Shown: in pieces, positions 27,583 to 35,045 of the stretch
How the letters are laid out: each line of letters begins with the position of its first letter
How positions within the stretch are numbered: the first letter of the stretch is position 1
Source of the DNA: Rhodohalobacter halophilus
GTDB taxonomy: Bacteria; Bacteroidota; Rhodothermia; Balneolales; Balneolaceae
DNA length: 47,732 nt
NCBI RefSeq assembly: GCF_001715195.1
Contig: NZ_MDWE01000041.1
Span: 1-47,732, forward strand
Direction: 5' to 3'
Translations under genes and position numbers: made by a program
Notes under the pieces: model-generated
Told to the model about the DNA's origin: nothing
What the model saw: the letters and a program-made list of their open reading frames with translations, nothing else
The model's database searches: none

Positions 27583-29083
27583 CAATCTCGTAGGTTGTCT
27601 GCCCGCTTTTATCATCTTTCAGCCGGATTCCGATCTTCATCAGATCATCCCGGATTTTATCGGATGTTGCGAAATCCTTCCGTTCTCTTGCTTCCGCTCT
27701 GATTTCAATTAAGAGCTGAACCAGTTCATCCGTTTTGCCACTGTCCTTTTCTGACAAACTTTCAAGGCCCATGATATCGAAAACAAAGTCATTCACGGTT
27801 TTTGCCAATGTTGTAAATGCAGAAAGTGAGACGGAATCTTTGTCCAACTGCCCGTTATGAAGCGCATTGATTTTGCTGCTAAGATCAAACAGCGCCGCCA
27901 GAGAGAGAGCGGTATTAAAATCGTCATCCATTGCACCCCTGCAACGTTCACACGCCTCCACAATTTCATCGTCGGCATCGCCGCCTGTTCCGTTTATGGG
28001 CGGCTCCATCTTATTCAGTAGGTCCACAGCGTTCATCAAGCGATGGTACCCTTTTTCTGCAGCCAGAAGGGCTTCATTCGAAAAATCGATCTTACTGCGG
28101 TAGTGGCTCTGTAACATTAAAAAGCGAACCACCATGGGATCATACGCTTTATCCAGTTTCTCGTGATCACCTGAAAAGAGCTCCTCCAGGTTGATGAAAT
28201 TACCGGCACTCTTGCTCATCTTGGCACCGTCAATTGTCACCATATTGTTGTGCATCCAATAGTTGACCGGATCGTGGCCGTGAGCGCCCCGGCACTGCGC
28301 AATCTCTGCTTCGTGATGTGGAAACTGCAGATCAAGCCCTCCGCCGTGAATATCAAACTTCTCTCCCAGATATTTGGTACTCATGGTTGTACACTCCAGG
28401 TGCCACCCGGGAAAACCCACACTCCAGGGTGATCGCCACCGCATGATGTGTTCGGGGTTCGCTTTTTTCCAGAGCGCAAAATCGTGCGGACTCTTTTTTT
28501 CGTCCATTCCTTCCGTATCGCGGCTGCCTGACTGCAGATCTTCAAGCACTTTTCCGGAGAGTGTACCGTAGTCGTTGCTCTCCCGATATTTCATCAGATC
28601 AAAATAGACGCTGCCGTTTACCACGTAGGCAAAACCGTTTTCCAGTATCTTTTCAATCAGCTCAATCTGTTCAAGAATATGTCCGGAGGCTGTCGGTTCA
28701 ATACTCGGCCGAATGCAGTTCAGGGCATCCATTCCCTCATGATATTTAATCGTATAGGTCTGAACCACTTCCATCGGTTCAATCTCTTCCAAACGAGCTT
28801 TTTTGGCAATTTTATCCTCACCCTGCTCGGCCTCCTCATTTTCGAGATGCCCCACATCGGTGATGTTGCGAACATAGCGGACTTTATAACCCAGATATTT
28901 CAGATATCTGTACACAATATCAAACGTGATGGCCGCACGTGCATGGCCCAGATGCGGATCCCCGTAAACCGTTGGCCCGCAAACATACAAGCCCACAAAT
29001 GGAGGATTGATCGGTTCAAACAGTTCTTTCTTTCTGCTTAAACTGTTGTAAAGGTGAAGAGAAGATTTCTGCTTTTCAGCCAT
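27575..29083 (-). CDS. cysS: Cysteinyl-tRNA synthetase
   Basis: Class I aminoacyl-tRNA synthetase that charges tRNA-Cys. The 502-residue protein has the zinc/ATP-binding start [19 protein letters not shown], where HLGH is the HIGH motif (about residues 42-45), zinc ligands in [19 protein letters not shown] (about 225-240) and [10 protein letters not shown], and the KMSKS loop in [14 protein letters not shown] (about 283). The C-terminal anticodon-binding domain follows ([21 protein letters not shown]). Complete and of normal length. Followed by overlapping yidD. Confidence 0.97.
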   Translation of the reverse strand: MAEKQKSSLHLYNSLSRKKELFEPINPPFVGLYVCGPTVYGDPHLGHARAAITFDIVYRYLKYLGYKVRYVRNITDVGHLENEEAEQGEDKIAKKARLEEIEPMEVVQTYTIKYHEGMDALNCIRPSIEPTASGHILEQIELIEKILENGFAYVVNGSVYFDLMKYRESNDYGTLSGKVLEDLQSGSRDTEGMDEKKSPHDFALWKKANPEHIMRWRSPWSVGFPGWHLECTTMSTKYLGEKFDIHGGGLDLQFPHHEAEIAQCRGAHGHDPVNYWMHNNMVTIDGAKMSKSAGNFINLEELFSGDHEKLDKAYDPMVVRFLMLQSHYRSKIDFSNEALLAAEKGYHRLMNAVDLLNKMEPPINGTGGDADDEIVEACERCRGAMDDDFNTALSLAALFDLSSKINALHNGQLDKDSVSLSAFTTLAKTVNDFVFDIMGLESLSEKDSGKTDELVQLLIEIRAEARERKDFATSDKIRDDLMKIGIRLKDDKSGQTTYEIDA

Positions 29084-29137
29084 CCTTATATGGGTAAATT
29101 TATTCGTAAATGTTCAACAATCCGACCTAACAGAGGT

Positions 29138-29842
29138 TTAAACCATATCGGTTTGAGCTTTGATATAGTCGATGAATCTCTGTTGCGTCAACTCATCCTT
29201 GAACTTGCCGCGGTACTCTGTCGTTACCGTACTGCTCTCGCGATCCTGAATTCCGCGTGTTGATACGCAAAAATGTTTACTCTCAATAAATACGGCTACA
29301 TCCTTCGATTCCAGTGCAGTTTCCAGCTCATCTGCAATCTGAAGCGTCAATCGCTCCTGAACCTGAGGGCGACGCGAGTAGTAATCTACAATCCGGTTAA
29401 TTTTAGACAGGCCGATCACTTTACCTGTGCTGTAGTAGGCAACGTGAGCTTTTCCAATAAACGGCAGGAAGTGGTGTTCGCAAAATGATGTCACATTGAT
29501 ATTCTTCACCACAACCATATCGCTGTAGTCGTACTTGTTGCCAAATTTTTTGGCATCAGGCTTATTCTTTGGGTTGAGCCCCTGAAATACCTCTTTTACA
29601 AACATTTTTGCAACTCGGTGTGGCGTTCCGCTCAAGCTCTCATCCGTCAGATCCAGCCCCAGCGTTTCCATAATTTTCGCAAAGTGCTTCTCAATCTCTT
29701 CAATTTTTTCGCCGTCAGAAAGCTCAAAAGCATCGTCTCTTAAGGGAGTTTTTACCGATGTAGAGATGTGATCGTCACCAATTTCTTCTGCATTTGTATG
29801 ATTCAGTTCAAGTGAATCAACTGCACTTTTTTCTTTACTCAT
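29138..29842 (-). CDS. folE: GTP cyclohydrolase I
   Basis: First enzyme of tetrahydrofolate synthesis: converts GTP to dihydroneopterin triphosphate. The 234-residue protein has an N-terminal extension of about 45 residues, then the conserved core LSGTPHRVAKMFVKEVFQGL (about 70-89), zinc/substrate motif FCEHHFLPFIGKAHVAY (about 122-138) with Cys-His ligands, INRIVDYYSRRPQVQERLT around 148 and ESKHFCVSTRGIQDRESSTVT (about 190-210) with the second Cys ligand. The folate product would feed PanB. Ends 54 bases before cysS on the same strand. Confidence 0.96.
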   Translation of the reverse strand: MSKEKSAVDSLELNHTNAEEIGDDHISTSVKTPLRDDAFELSDGEKIEEIEKHFAKIMETLGLDLTDESLSGTPHRVAKMFVKEVFQGLNPKNKPDAKKFGNKYDYSDMVVVKNINVTSFCEHHFLPFIGKAHVAYYSTGKVIGLSKINRIVDYYSRRPQVQERLTLQIADELETALESKDVAVFIESKHFCVSTRGIQDRESSTVTTEYRGKFKDELTQQRFIDYIKAQTDMV

Positions 29843-29963
29843 TGATTATAAATCTGTGTATAAATAGTAATTTTCAGAGCCTTAAAGTTACGGGTTCCTG
29901 CTTCAATATCATAATAGATGAATTGAGGGGAATCCATAGTTAAAAGTGATCTGAACCACATTT

Positions 29964-31955
29964 TTAAGAACTCTTCTCCTTCTTAAATGTGTTGATGACT
30001 CCGCCATCCAGCAGGGATTTCAACTGTCGCCCGCTCAAGGTATGACGCACTGTAAATTCAGCTCCTTTTGTTACGTTTTTTACAGTGATCTCATCCCCGG
30101 ATTTCAGCTGTCCGCGGATGTCATCAATTTTGATGCTATCGCCCTTGTCGATCGATTTATAATCTTCATCCTTTATAAATTCGAGCGGGGCGATACCGAA
30201 ATTAGCCAGATTCTGCCAACCGATTCTCGCATAGCTTTTTGCAATGACTGCGCGCTGTCCGAGAAACCTGGGGGCAATGGCTGCGTGCTCCCGGCTCGAA
30301 CCCTGTGCATAGTTCTCACCGGCGATCACAATATGGCCTCCGTGATTCTCTTTCGCCTCAACCGCTCGGTCATAAAAGCTCTCATCCACAACCATAAACG
30401 AAAATTTACTGATCTCCGGAATATTGCTGCGATACGGCAACACCTCTGCGCCCGCTTTCAGAATCTCATCCGTTGATATGTCGTCTCCCATTTTCAGCAG
30501 AACCGGAACTTCAAAGTCTGAGAGCTCATCAAAATCGGGCATTGTGGAGATATTTGGCCCTTTTTTGAGCTCTTTATCTTTCCCGTTCTTAGTAGGCGCA
30601 ATCAGCATCTCTTTATTGATTATGTAATCTTCCGGGTCGCTGTATTCCGGCCACTTCATATCAAAGAGTTCCTCCAGGCGTCGCGGGTCGGTAATCTCTC
30701 CCGTCAGAGCTGAGGCCGCTGCCGTTTCCGGGCTCACTAAAAAAACCGAATCCTCCTTGGTTCCTGACCGATCCGGGAAATTACGGGGCACGGTTCTCAG
30801 ACTGTTCTGTCCGCTTGCAGGTGCCTGCCCCATCCCAATGCAGCCATTACAACCCGCCTGATGGATTCGGGCACCGGACTGCACAAGGTGAAGCATCACA
30901 CCGGTTTTAACCATATTTTCGATAATTTGTCGCGAAGTTGGATTTACATCCAGGCTCACATCATCGTGTATTCGTCTGCCTTTCACAATCTCCGATGTGA
31001 TCCAGAAATCACGGTAACCGGGATTGGCAGACGAGCCCACATACGATTGATAAATCGGTTTTCCTTCCACTTCCGAAACAGGAACCACATTGCCCGGACT
31101 GCTTGGAAGGGCGATCATCGGTACAAGTTCATCCAGCACAACTTCTTCGTATTTATCGTACTTTGCACCATCATCCGCTTTCAGTTCAGTCCACTCATCT
31201 TCACGGTTATTCTGCTTCATAAACCGGCGAACCTCCTCATCTGATGGAAACACTGACGTAGTTGCCCCCATCTCTGTACCCATGTTGGCAATCACGTGGC
31301 GGTCCATTGTACTCAGCTCTTTCAAGCCCTCTCCAAAATATTCAATCACGTAGCCTCTGGCTCCTTTTACATCATATCTACGAAGCATTTCGAGTACCAG
31401 ATCTTTTGCACTGACCCAGTCGGGCATGTTTCCTTTTAGCTCAACACCCAGCACTTTTGGCATTTTCAAGTACATCGGTTCACCCGCTATGGCAAACGCC
31501 ACATCAAGTCCGCCTGCGCCGAGGGCAAACATACCCATGCATCCTGAGGCGGGTGTGTGGCTGTCTGAGCCGGCCAGTGTTTTGCCGGGTGTAGCGAAAT
31601 GCTCCGTATGAACCGGGTGACTCACACCATTGCCCGGACGTGAATACCAGATTCCAAACCGATCCGCTGCAGACTTTAAAAAGACGTGGTCATCCGGATT
31701 CTTATTATCGGTTTGAAGCAGATTGTGATCTACATACTGACAGGAGAGCTCCGTTTTGGCTTCATCAAGCCCCATTGCTTCCAGCTCCAGCATGACAAGT
31801 GTGCCGGTTGCGTCCTGGGTGAGAGTCTGATCAATTTTCAATCCGATTTCCGAACCGGGTTCCAGTTCTCCTTCTACGAGATGAGACTTAATGAGCTTTT
31901 GTGTAACATTCAGTGGTTCCGACATAGAAGCGTGCATTTTATTAAGCGTTTGCAT
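29964..31955 (-). CDS. Aconitate hydratase (about 660-residue single-chain type)
   Basis: Interconverts citrate and isocitrate with a [4Fe-4S] cluster. The 663-residue protein belongs to the shorter aconitase type found in many non-proteobacterial lineages. Landmarks: TLAGSDSHTPASGCMGMFALG (about 128-148) with one cluster cysteine, QAGCNGCIGMGQAPASG (about 367-383) with the Cys-x-x-Cys pair, a C-terminal swivelling domain with MGDDISTDEIL (about 495) and NYAQGSSREHAAIAPRFLG (about 560). Two further ATGs lie within the first 11 codons, so the exact start is open. With icd 3.5 kb away it supplies isocitrate, but it is in the ordinary-composition flank, not the inserted module. Confidence 0.93.
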   Translation of the reverse strand: MQTLNKMHASMSEPLNVTQKLIKSHLVEGELEPGSEIGLKIDQTLTQDATGTLVMLELEAMGLDEAKTELSCQYVDHNLLQTDNKNPDDHVFLKSAADRFGIWYSRPGNGVSHPVHTEHFATPGKTLAGSDSHTPASGCMGMFALGAGGLDVAFAIAGEPMYLKMPKVLGVELKGNMPDWVSAKDLVLEMLRRYDVKGARGYVIEYFGEGLKELSTMDRHVIANMGTEMGATTSVFPSDEEVRRFMKQNNREDEWTELKADDGAKYDKYEEVVLDELVPMIALPSSPGNVVPVSEVEGKPIYQSYVGSSANPGYRDFWITSEIVKGRRIHDDVSLDVNPTSRQIIENMVKTGVMLHLVQSGARIHQAGCNGCIGMGQAPASGQNSLRTVPRNFPDRSGTKEDSVFLVSPETAAASALTGEITDPRRLEELFDMKWPEYSDPEDYIINKEMLIAPTKNGKDKELKKGPNISTMPDFDELSDFEVPVLLKMGDDISTDEILKAGAEVLPYRSNIPEISKFSFMVVDESFYDRAVEAKENHGGHIVIAGENYAQGSSREHAAIAPRFLGQRAVIAKSYARIGWQNLANFGIAPLEFIKDEDYKSIDKGDSIKIDDIRGQLKSGDEITVKNVTKGAEFTVRHTLSGRQLKSLLDGGVINTFKKEKSS

Positions 31956-32104
31956 ACTATAAGGTTATCACAGAAAATTTCGTTCAATGCTCTATTCGGG
32001 ACTGCCTTCAAATGCTTTAGGGAGCTGATAATGCTCATTATGTGAGTTTGTTAGGAATTTTCGGCAATTTTTCCGTTTATTGAATAAACAGATCATCTAC
32101 AGGT

Positions 32105-32398
32105 ATGACTTATCGTGAACTCATAGATAAACTTGCCAAAGCTACAGGGCGGTCTAAAACCGAAACCAAAGAGCTTCTTGATGATACTGTCTCTACTCTT
32201 TCCGGTCAGCTTTCCCGCGGAAAGGGAGTTTCCATCCCCGAACTTGGAACCTTCAATACAAAGGTGAAAGAGGTTCAGAAAGTTTACAATCCGCACTATA
32301 AGAAGTATATGCTCGTACCACCCAAGCGTGTGGTGGAGTTTAGCCCGTCGTCGGTTCTTAAAGATGAACTAAAGTTCGCGGGAAAAGACGATGAGTGA
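32105..32398 (+). CDS. HU/IHF-family DNA-binding protein
   Basis: A 97-residue nucleoid protein of the HU/IHF fold that bends double-stranded DNA. It begins MTYRELIDKLAKATGRSKTE, the usual helical dimer core, followed by the beta arm region SIPELGTFNTKVKEVQKVYNPHYKKYMLVPPKRVVEFSPSS (split here in two segments, about 44-84). The arm region departs from classical HU, which has RNPxTG; here NPHYKKYMLV takes its place, so DNA binding may differ. It overlaps the next HU-like gene by 8 bases, so the two are co-translated and may form a heterodimer. Confidence 0.88.
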   Translation: MTYRELIDKLAKATGRSKTETKELLDDTVSTLSGQLSRGKGVSIPELGTFNTKVKEVQKVYNPHYKKYMLVPPKRVVEFSPSSVLKDELKFAGKDDE

Positions 32399-33647
32399 AA
32401 AAATCACCTTCCGGGAGTTGGTTGAACTGATTGCTAAACAGTCGGAACAGAGCCAATCTTCCACAAACAGTTTTATCGGAGAACTTGTCAAGATTATTGA
32501 ATCCGGCCTGAGGGATAGCGGATCGGTGAGTATTTCGGGATTTGGAAAGTTTGAACTTCGATGGATGAAGGAGCGTCCGGGTGTTAATCCCCAAACCGGG
32601 GAAGAGATTACCATTCCCGGCCAGAATAAAGTTGTGTTCAAACCTTTTAAGGCACTCCGCGAAGATGTAAATCGCCCATATGCTAAAATGGAGGCCCGGG
32701 TACTGGATGAGAAACCCGGAGATTCTGAAAATGATGCCAACAAAGGTAGTAAACATGATCTGACCGAAACAAACCCTCCACTTTCTAAAAGCGGGGTATC
32801 CGATTCCCGTGAAGATGACGGTGAAGACTTCCTGGTGGAGCGGCCCAACCCTGTTAAAAAAGAACCCGCCAAACCGGAAGAAAAAAAGAAGGAAAAACCG
32901 GTTACCGCACCTGCCTCCAAAAAAAGTGAGGTTGAGAAAATTTCCGGTGAACATCCTGCTAATGAAAAGCGGCCTGCTTTAACCCCCGAAAAAGAGACTG
33001 AACTGGTTGAAGAAGTTCAGAAGAGAAGCGGCATGAATTGGTCGTATGCAGCAGCCGCAGTTTTGGTTGCATTGGTCATATTTTTAATTTTTCTGATGAG
33101 TCGGCAGACCGACAACGGTTCTGAAAATGAACTGGCCTCGCAATCCGATCAATTAACAGAGCAGGTTGCTCCCAATCAATCAGGCCAAGAATTTGCCGAA
33201 AGTGAGCCTGATGTAGAGCCGGGCCCCGAACCGCCGCCCCAAGAACCTGATTCTCCTCCGGCGGGTGAAGAGAGTGACATTCCAACGAATGTGCATACGA
33301 TAGAACAGGGAGAATCTCTTTGGAGTATTGCAGAAAGCACGCTGGGGAATCCCTACTTGTGGCCGGCCATCTACAATTTGAATCAGAATGAGTTTGAAAA
33401 CCCAAATATGATACAGGCATCGGCTGAGCTGGATGTCCCTGTATTTTCAGATCCAGACAACCTGACGGAGCAGCAGCGGTATCAGGTTGCAGAAGGATAT
33501 CTCGCGGTCTATCAATGGACCCGTACCAACAACCCGGATGATGCAAAGCACTTTCTCTGGGCAGTTGGAGTCTTTTCTCCGGATCTGCTCGATCAAGCAG
33601 CTTCAAGCGTAGATCAGGCAGATCTCGCGTTTGCCAAAACGCGATAA
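32391..33647 (+). CDS. HU-like domain fused to a membrane anchor and LysM domain
   Basis: A 418-residue protein with an unusual domain order. Residues 1-92 are an HU/IHF fold with a classical arm (KERPGVNPQTGEEITIPGQN, 60-79). A charged, Pro/Lys/Glu-rich linker follows (about 95-212), then a single transmembrane helix (about 217-236, WSYAAAAVLVALVIFLIFLM), an acidic Pro-rich spacer and a LysM domain at about 301-352 (VHTIEQGESLWSIAESTLGNP), with about 65 more helical residues. By the positive-inside expectation, the HU part is cytoplasmic and LysM is in the periplasm, so the protein could tie DNA to the cell wall. The start overlaps the upstream HU gene by 8 bases. Confidence 0.85.
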   Translation: MSEKITFRELVELIAKQSEQSQSSTNSFIGELVKIIESGLRDSGSVSISGFGKFELRWMKERPGVNPQTGEEITIPGQNKVVFKPFKALREDVNRPYAKMEARVLDEKPGDSENDANKGSKHDLTETNPPLSKSGVSDSREDDGEDFLVERPNPVKKEPAKPEEKKKEKPVTAPASKKSEVEKISGEHPANEKRPALTPEKETELVEEVQKRSGMNWSYAAAAVLVALVIFLIFLMSRQTDNGSENELASQSDQLTEQVAPNQSGQEFAESEPDVEPGPEPPPQEPDSPPAGEESDIPTNVHTIEQGESLWSIAESTLGNPYLWPAIYNLNQNEFENPNMIQASAELDVPVFSDPDNLTEQQRYQVAEGYLAVYQWTRTNNPDDAKHFLWAVGVFSPDLLDQAASSVDQADLAFAKTR

Positions 33648-33680
33648 ACACCCAATTAACAATCCTAAATCAGAGGAAAT

Positions 33681-33992
33681 ATGATACGTCATATCGTAAT
33701 GTGGAAACTACAAGATGAAGCCGCAGGCGCTTCAAAACAGAAGAATGCTGAAAAAATGAAGTTGATCCTTGAGGGCCTTCGAACAAATATTGAGGAGATC
33801 AAGGATGTGGAGGTCGGAATTCAAATTACCGAGGACGATCCTGACGGACTGGATGTGGTTCTGATCTGTGATTTTGAGACCGATCTCGATTTCAAAATGT
33901 ACACGAGAAATCCGCATCACAAAAAGGCCGTTGATTTCATCAAAAAAGTTGCCGAGAAACGCTATTCTGTGGATTATAAAATGGATTTATAG
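33681..33992 (+). CDS. Dabb (stress-responsive A/B barrel) family protein
   Basis: A 103-residue protein of the dimeric alpha/beta-barrel (Dabb) fold. It opens with the family's IRHIVMWKL strand and includes IEEIKDVEVGIQITEDD and VVLICDFETDLDFKMYTRNPHHKKAVDFIKK (split into two segments). The family binds or turns over small molecules in a few cases, but most bacterial members have no known role. It follows the HU-LysM gene by 33 bases and is ended by a strong terminator at 34007-34049. Confidence 0.87.
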   Translation: MIRHIVMWKLQDEAAGASKQKNAEKMKLILEGLRTNIEEIKDVEVGIQITEDDPDGLDVVLICDFETDLDFKMYTRNPHHKKAVDFIKKVAEKRYSVDYKMDL

Positions 33993-34006
33993 AATCATGT
34001 AATATC

Positions 34007-34049
34007 ACTCGTGGCACGACTCAAAGTTGTGCCACGAGTATTTATTTTT
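34007..34049 (+). terminator. Rho-independent terminator after the Dabb gene
   Basis: An 11-base perfect stem (ACTCGTGGCAC at 34007-34017 with GTGCCACGAGT at 34029-34039), which can extend by three more pairs into the loop, is followed by ATTTATTTTT to 34049. It lies 15 bases after the Dabb stop codon and 10 bases before the next gene's ATG. Confidence 0.85.
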
Positions 34050-34058
34050 CTTCCCTGA

Positions 34059-34334
34059 ATGAATGAAGATGAACCCCATAAAATCCCCATCAATGGGGTG
34101 CTTGACCTCCACTATTTTGCCCCGGAGGATCTCTCCACGTTGATTGACGAGTATATTCACGCCTGCCTCGAAAAGGAGATCTATCAAGTACGGTTTATTC
34201 ACGGGAAAGGGATCGGGAATATCAGGCGAAGTGTACACGCCCTTCTTGAGCGGAATCCACATGTTACCGGCTATCAGCTTGCGGATGAATCGGGTGGGGG
34301 CTGGGGGGCCACCATTGCTAATCTGAGGCCTTAA
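34059..34334 (+). CDS. Stand-alone Smr-domain protein
   Basis: A 91-residue protein consisting only of a Small MutS-Related (Smr) domain. The two hallmark motifs are present: LDLH (residues about 13-16) and RFIHGKGIGNIRRSVHALL (about 44-62), with the C-terminal strand GGWGATIANLRP. Smr domains are nucleases or ribosome-quality-control factors. The paralogous Smr domain is at the C-terminus of MutS2 in this window (from about 41140), so a short and a long Smr protein coexist within 7 kb. A short open frame, but a full domain. Confidence 0.88.
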   Translation: MNEDEPHKIPINGVLDLHYFAPEDLSTLIDEYIHACLEKEIYQVRFIHGKGIGNIRRSVHALLERNPHVTGYQLADESGGGWGATIANLRP

Positions 34335-34390
34335 TTTTCAGCAATCCTCTGCATGGGTGTCGTCCCTGCGGAACTTACAGAGCTTTTCTT

Positions 34391-34412
34391 TTCCATTTTT
34401 CTACCCCTTTGA
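34391..34412 (+). repeat. Partial copy of hairpin repeat unit
   Basis: TTCCATTTTTCTACCCC here matches the start of the unit at 34631 (TTCCATTTTTCTCCCCATC) but is not followed by the palindrome. Just before it, at 34360-34373, TCGTCCCTGCGGAAC resembles a decayed palindrome of the same family. Confidence 0.5.
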
Positions 34413-34493
34413 TTTGTCTCATCCGGTGCAAATCGCGCAGGAATTTATTGACACATTGCGTACCTACGGCACGCGGATATTTTCATTTCGATT

Positions 34494-34531
34494 GATTCTA
34501 CCCATATGACGTCTCTGACGAGACGTTGGAT
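34494..34531 (+). repeat. Hairpin repeat unit, copy A
   Basis: ATTCTACCCATATG followed by the palindrome ACGTCTC-TGAC-GAGACGT (34509-34526) and TGGAT. Shares the layout TTCTACCCAT..., palindrome with TGAC loop, TGGAT with the copy at 34637, and is matched in inverted orientation at 34883-34920. Confidence 0.7.
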
Positions 34532-34636
34532 ATGATGGATAAATCGGTACAGTGGTCTCTTTTTATTTAAACAGGATGAATCGTGTAGCTTCTGTTGCAT
34601 TATAGCCATTTCTGGAGATTACATTCCCGGTTCCAT

Positions 34637-34674
34637 TTTTCTCCCCATCTGTTGTCCCTGACGGGACAATGGAT
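34637..34674 (+). repeat. Hairpin repeat unit, copy B
   Basis: TTTTCTCCCCATCTG followed by the palindrome TTGTCCC-TGAC-GGGACAA (34652-34669) and TGGAT. The palindrome arms differ from copy A at several places, but substitutions are compensated on both arms, so pairing is kept. Confidence 0.7.
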
Positions 34675-34720
34675 TGCAATACCAATGAACGTTCGGTATC
34701 AGAATTTTGAGTCGGAGATT

Positions 34721-34741
34721 CCCCTCCTTCGCAAGGAGGGG
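34721..34741. repeat. G/C-rich palindrome
   Basis: CCCCTCCTT-CGC-AAGGAGGGG, a perfect 9-base stem with a 3-base loop, followed by GCGGGGGTGG. It could fold strongly in RNA or DNA, but no gene ends here and there is no T-run. Confidence 0.6.
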
Positions 34742-34882
34742 GCGGGGGTGGTTCAACACATTCATGTATGTTCAGGGCTTGGATATGAATTGCCAATCTG
34801 ATTTTAATCGGCAATTAATCCCTCATCTAACAAAGCCGAACTCCACTGTTTTTTTAGGATGATTATTATGCCAAAACCCAAG

Positions 34883-34920
34883 ATTCAACGTCCCCCTGGA
34901 GACGTAACATGGGTAGAAAA
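34883..34920 (-). repeat. Hairpin repeat unit, inverted copy C
   Basis: Read on the minus strand this is TTCTACCCATGTTACGTC..GACGTTGAAT, matching copy A in order and spacing but with a disturbed palindrome centre (CTCCAGGGG). Confidence 0.6.
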
Positions 34921-34993
34921 GAAAAGCCCCCCACCCCTTCAGTGCCGTAAGGCACGACACACCCTGCCGGATGTAATTAATTACACAAAACAA

Positions 34994-35019
34994 AAAAAGA
35001 GGCCCGAAGGCCTCTTTTT
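34994..35019 (-). terminator. Rho-independent terminator of the TonB-dependent receptor gene
   Basis: AAAAAGAGGCC-CGAA-GGCCTCTTTTT, an 11-base perfect stem with a tetraloop, flanked by an A-run on the left that reads as a T-run on the minus strand. It lies 27 bases after the receptor stop codon (35046-35048). The symmetry would let it act in both directions. Confidence 0.88.
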
Positions 35020-35045
35020 AAAAATCAGATATTTGCCCTAAACAG

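Larger units (their letters stand above)
34335..35045. other. Gene-free stretch of about 0.7 kb with repeat remnants
   Basis: No open frame here looks coding: those longer than 60 codons are low-complexity or antisense to repeats. The stretch holds several diverged copies of a hairpin unit (listed separately), a G/C-rich palindrome at 34721-34741, a small palindrome GTGCC-GTAA-GGCAC at 34942-34955, and the terminator of the TonB-dependent receptor at 34994-35019. It looks like a landing site of palindromic repeats. Confidence 0.7.

Noticed and set aside
33076-33651. Open frame of 191 codons on the minus strand
   Set aside because: Fully antisense to the HU-LysM gene including the conserved LysM domain; translation is unstructured.
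34563-34814. Open frame of 83 codons on the minus strand in the gene-free stretch
   Set aside because: It runs through the palindromic repeats (poly-proline from the G/C palindrome) and has no coding character.
34335-35045. Possible CRISPR array from the repeated units
   Set aside because: Unit spacing is irregular, copies are diverged and one is inverted; no cas genes.
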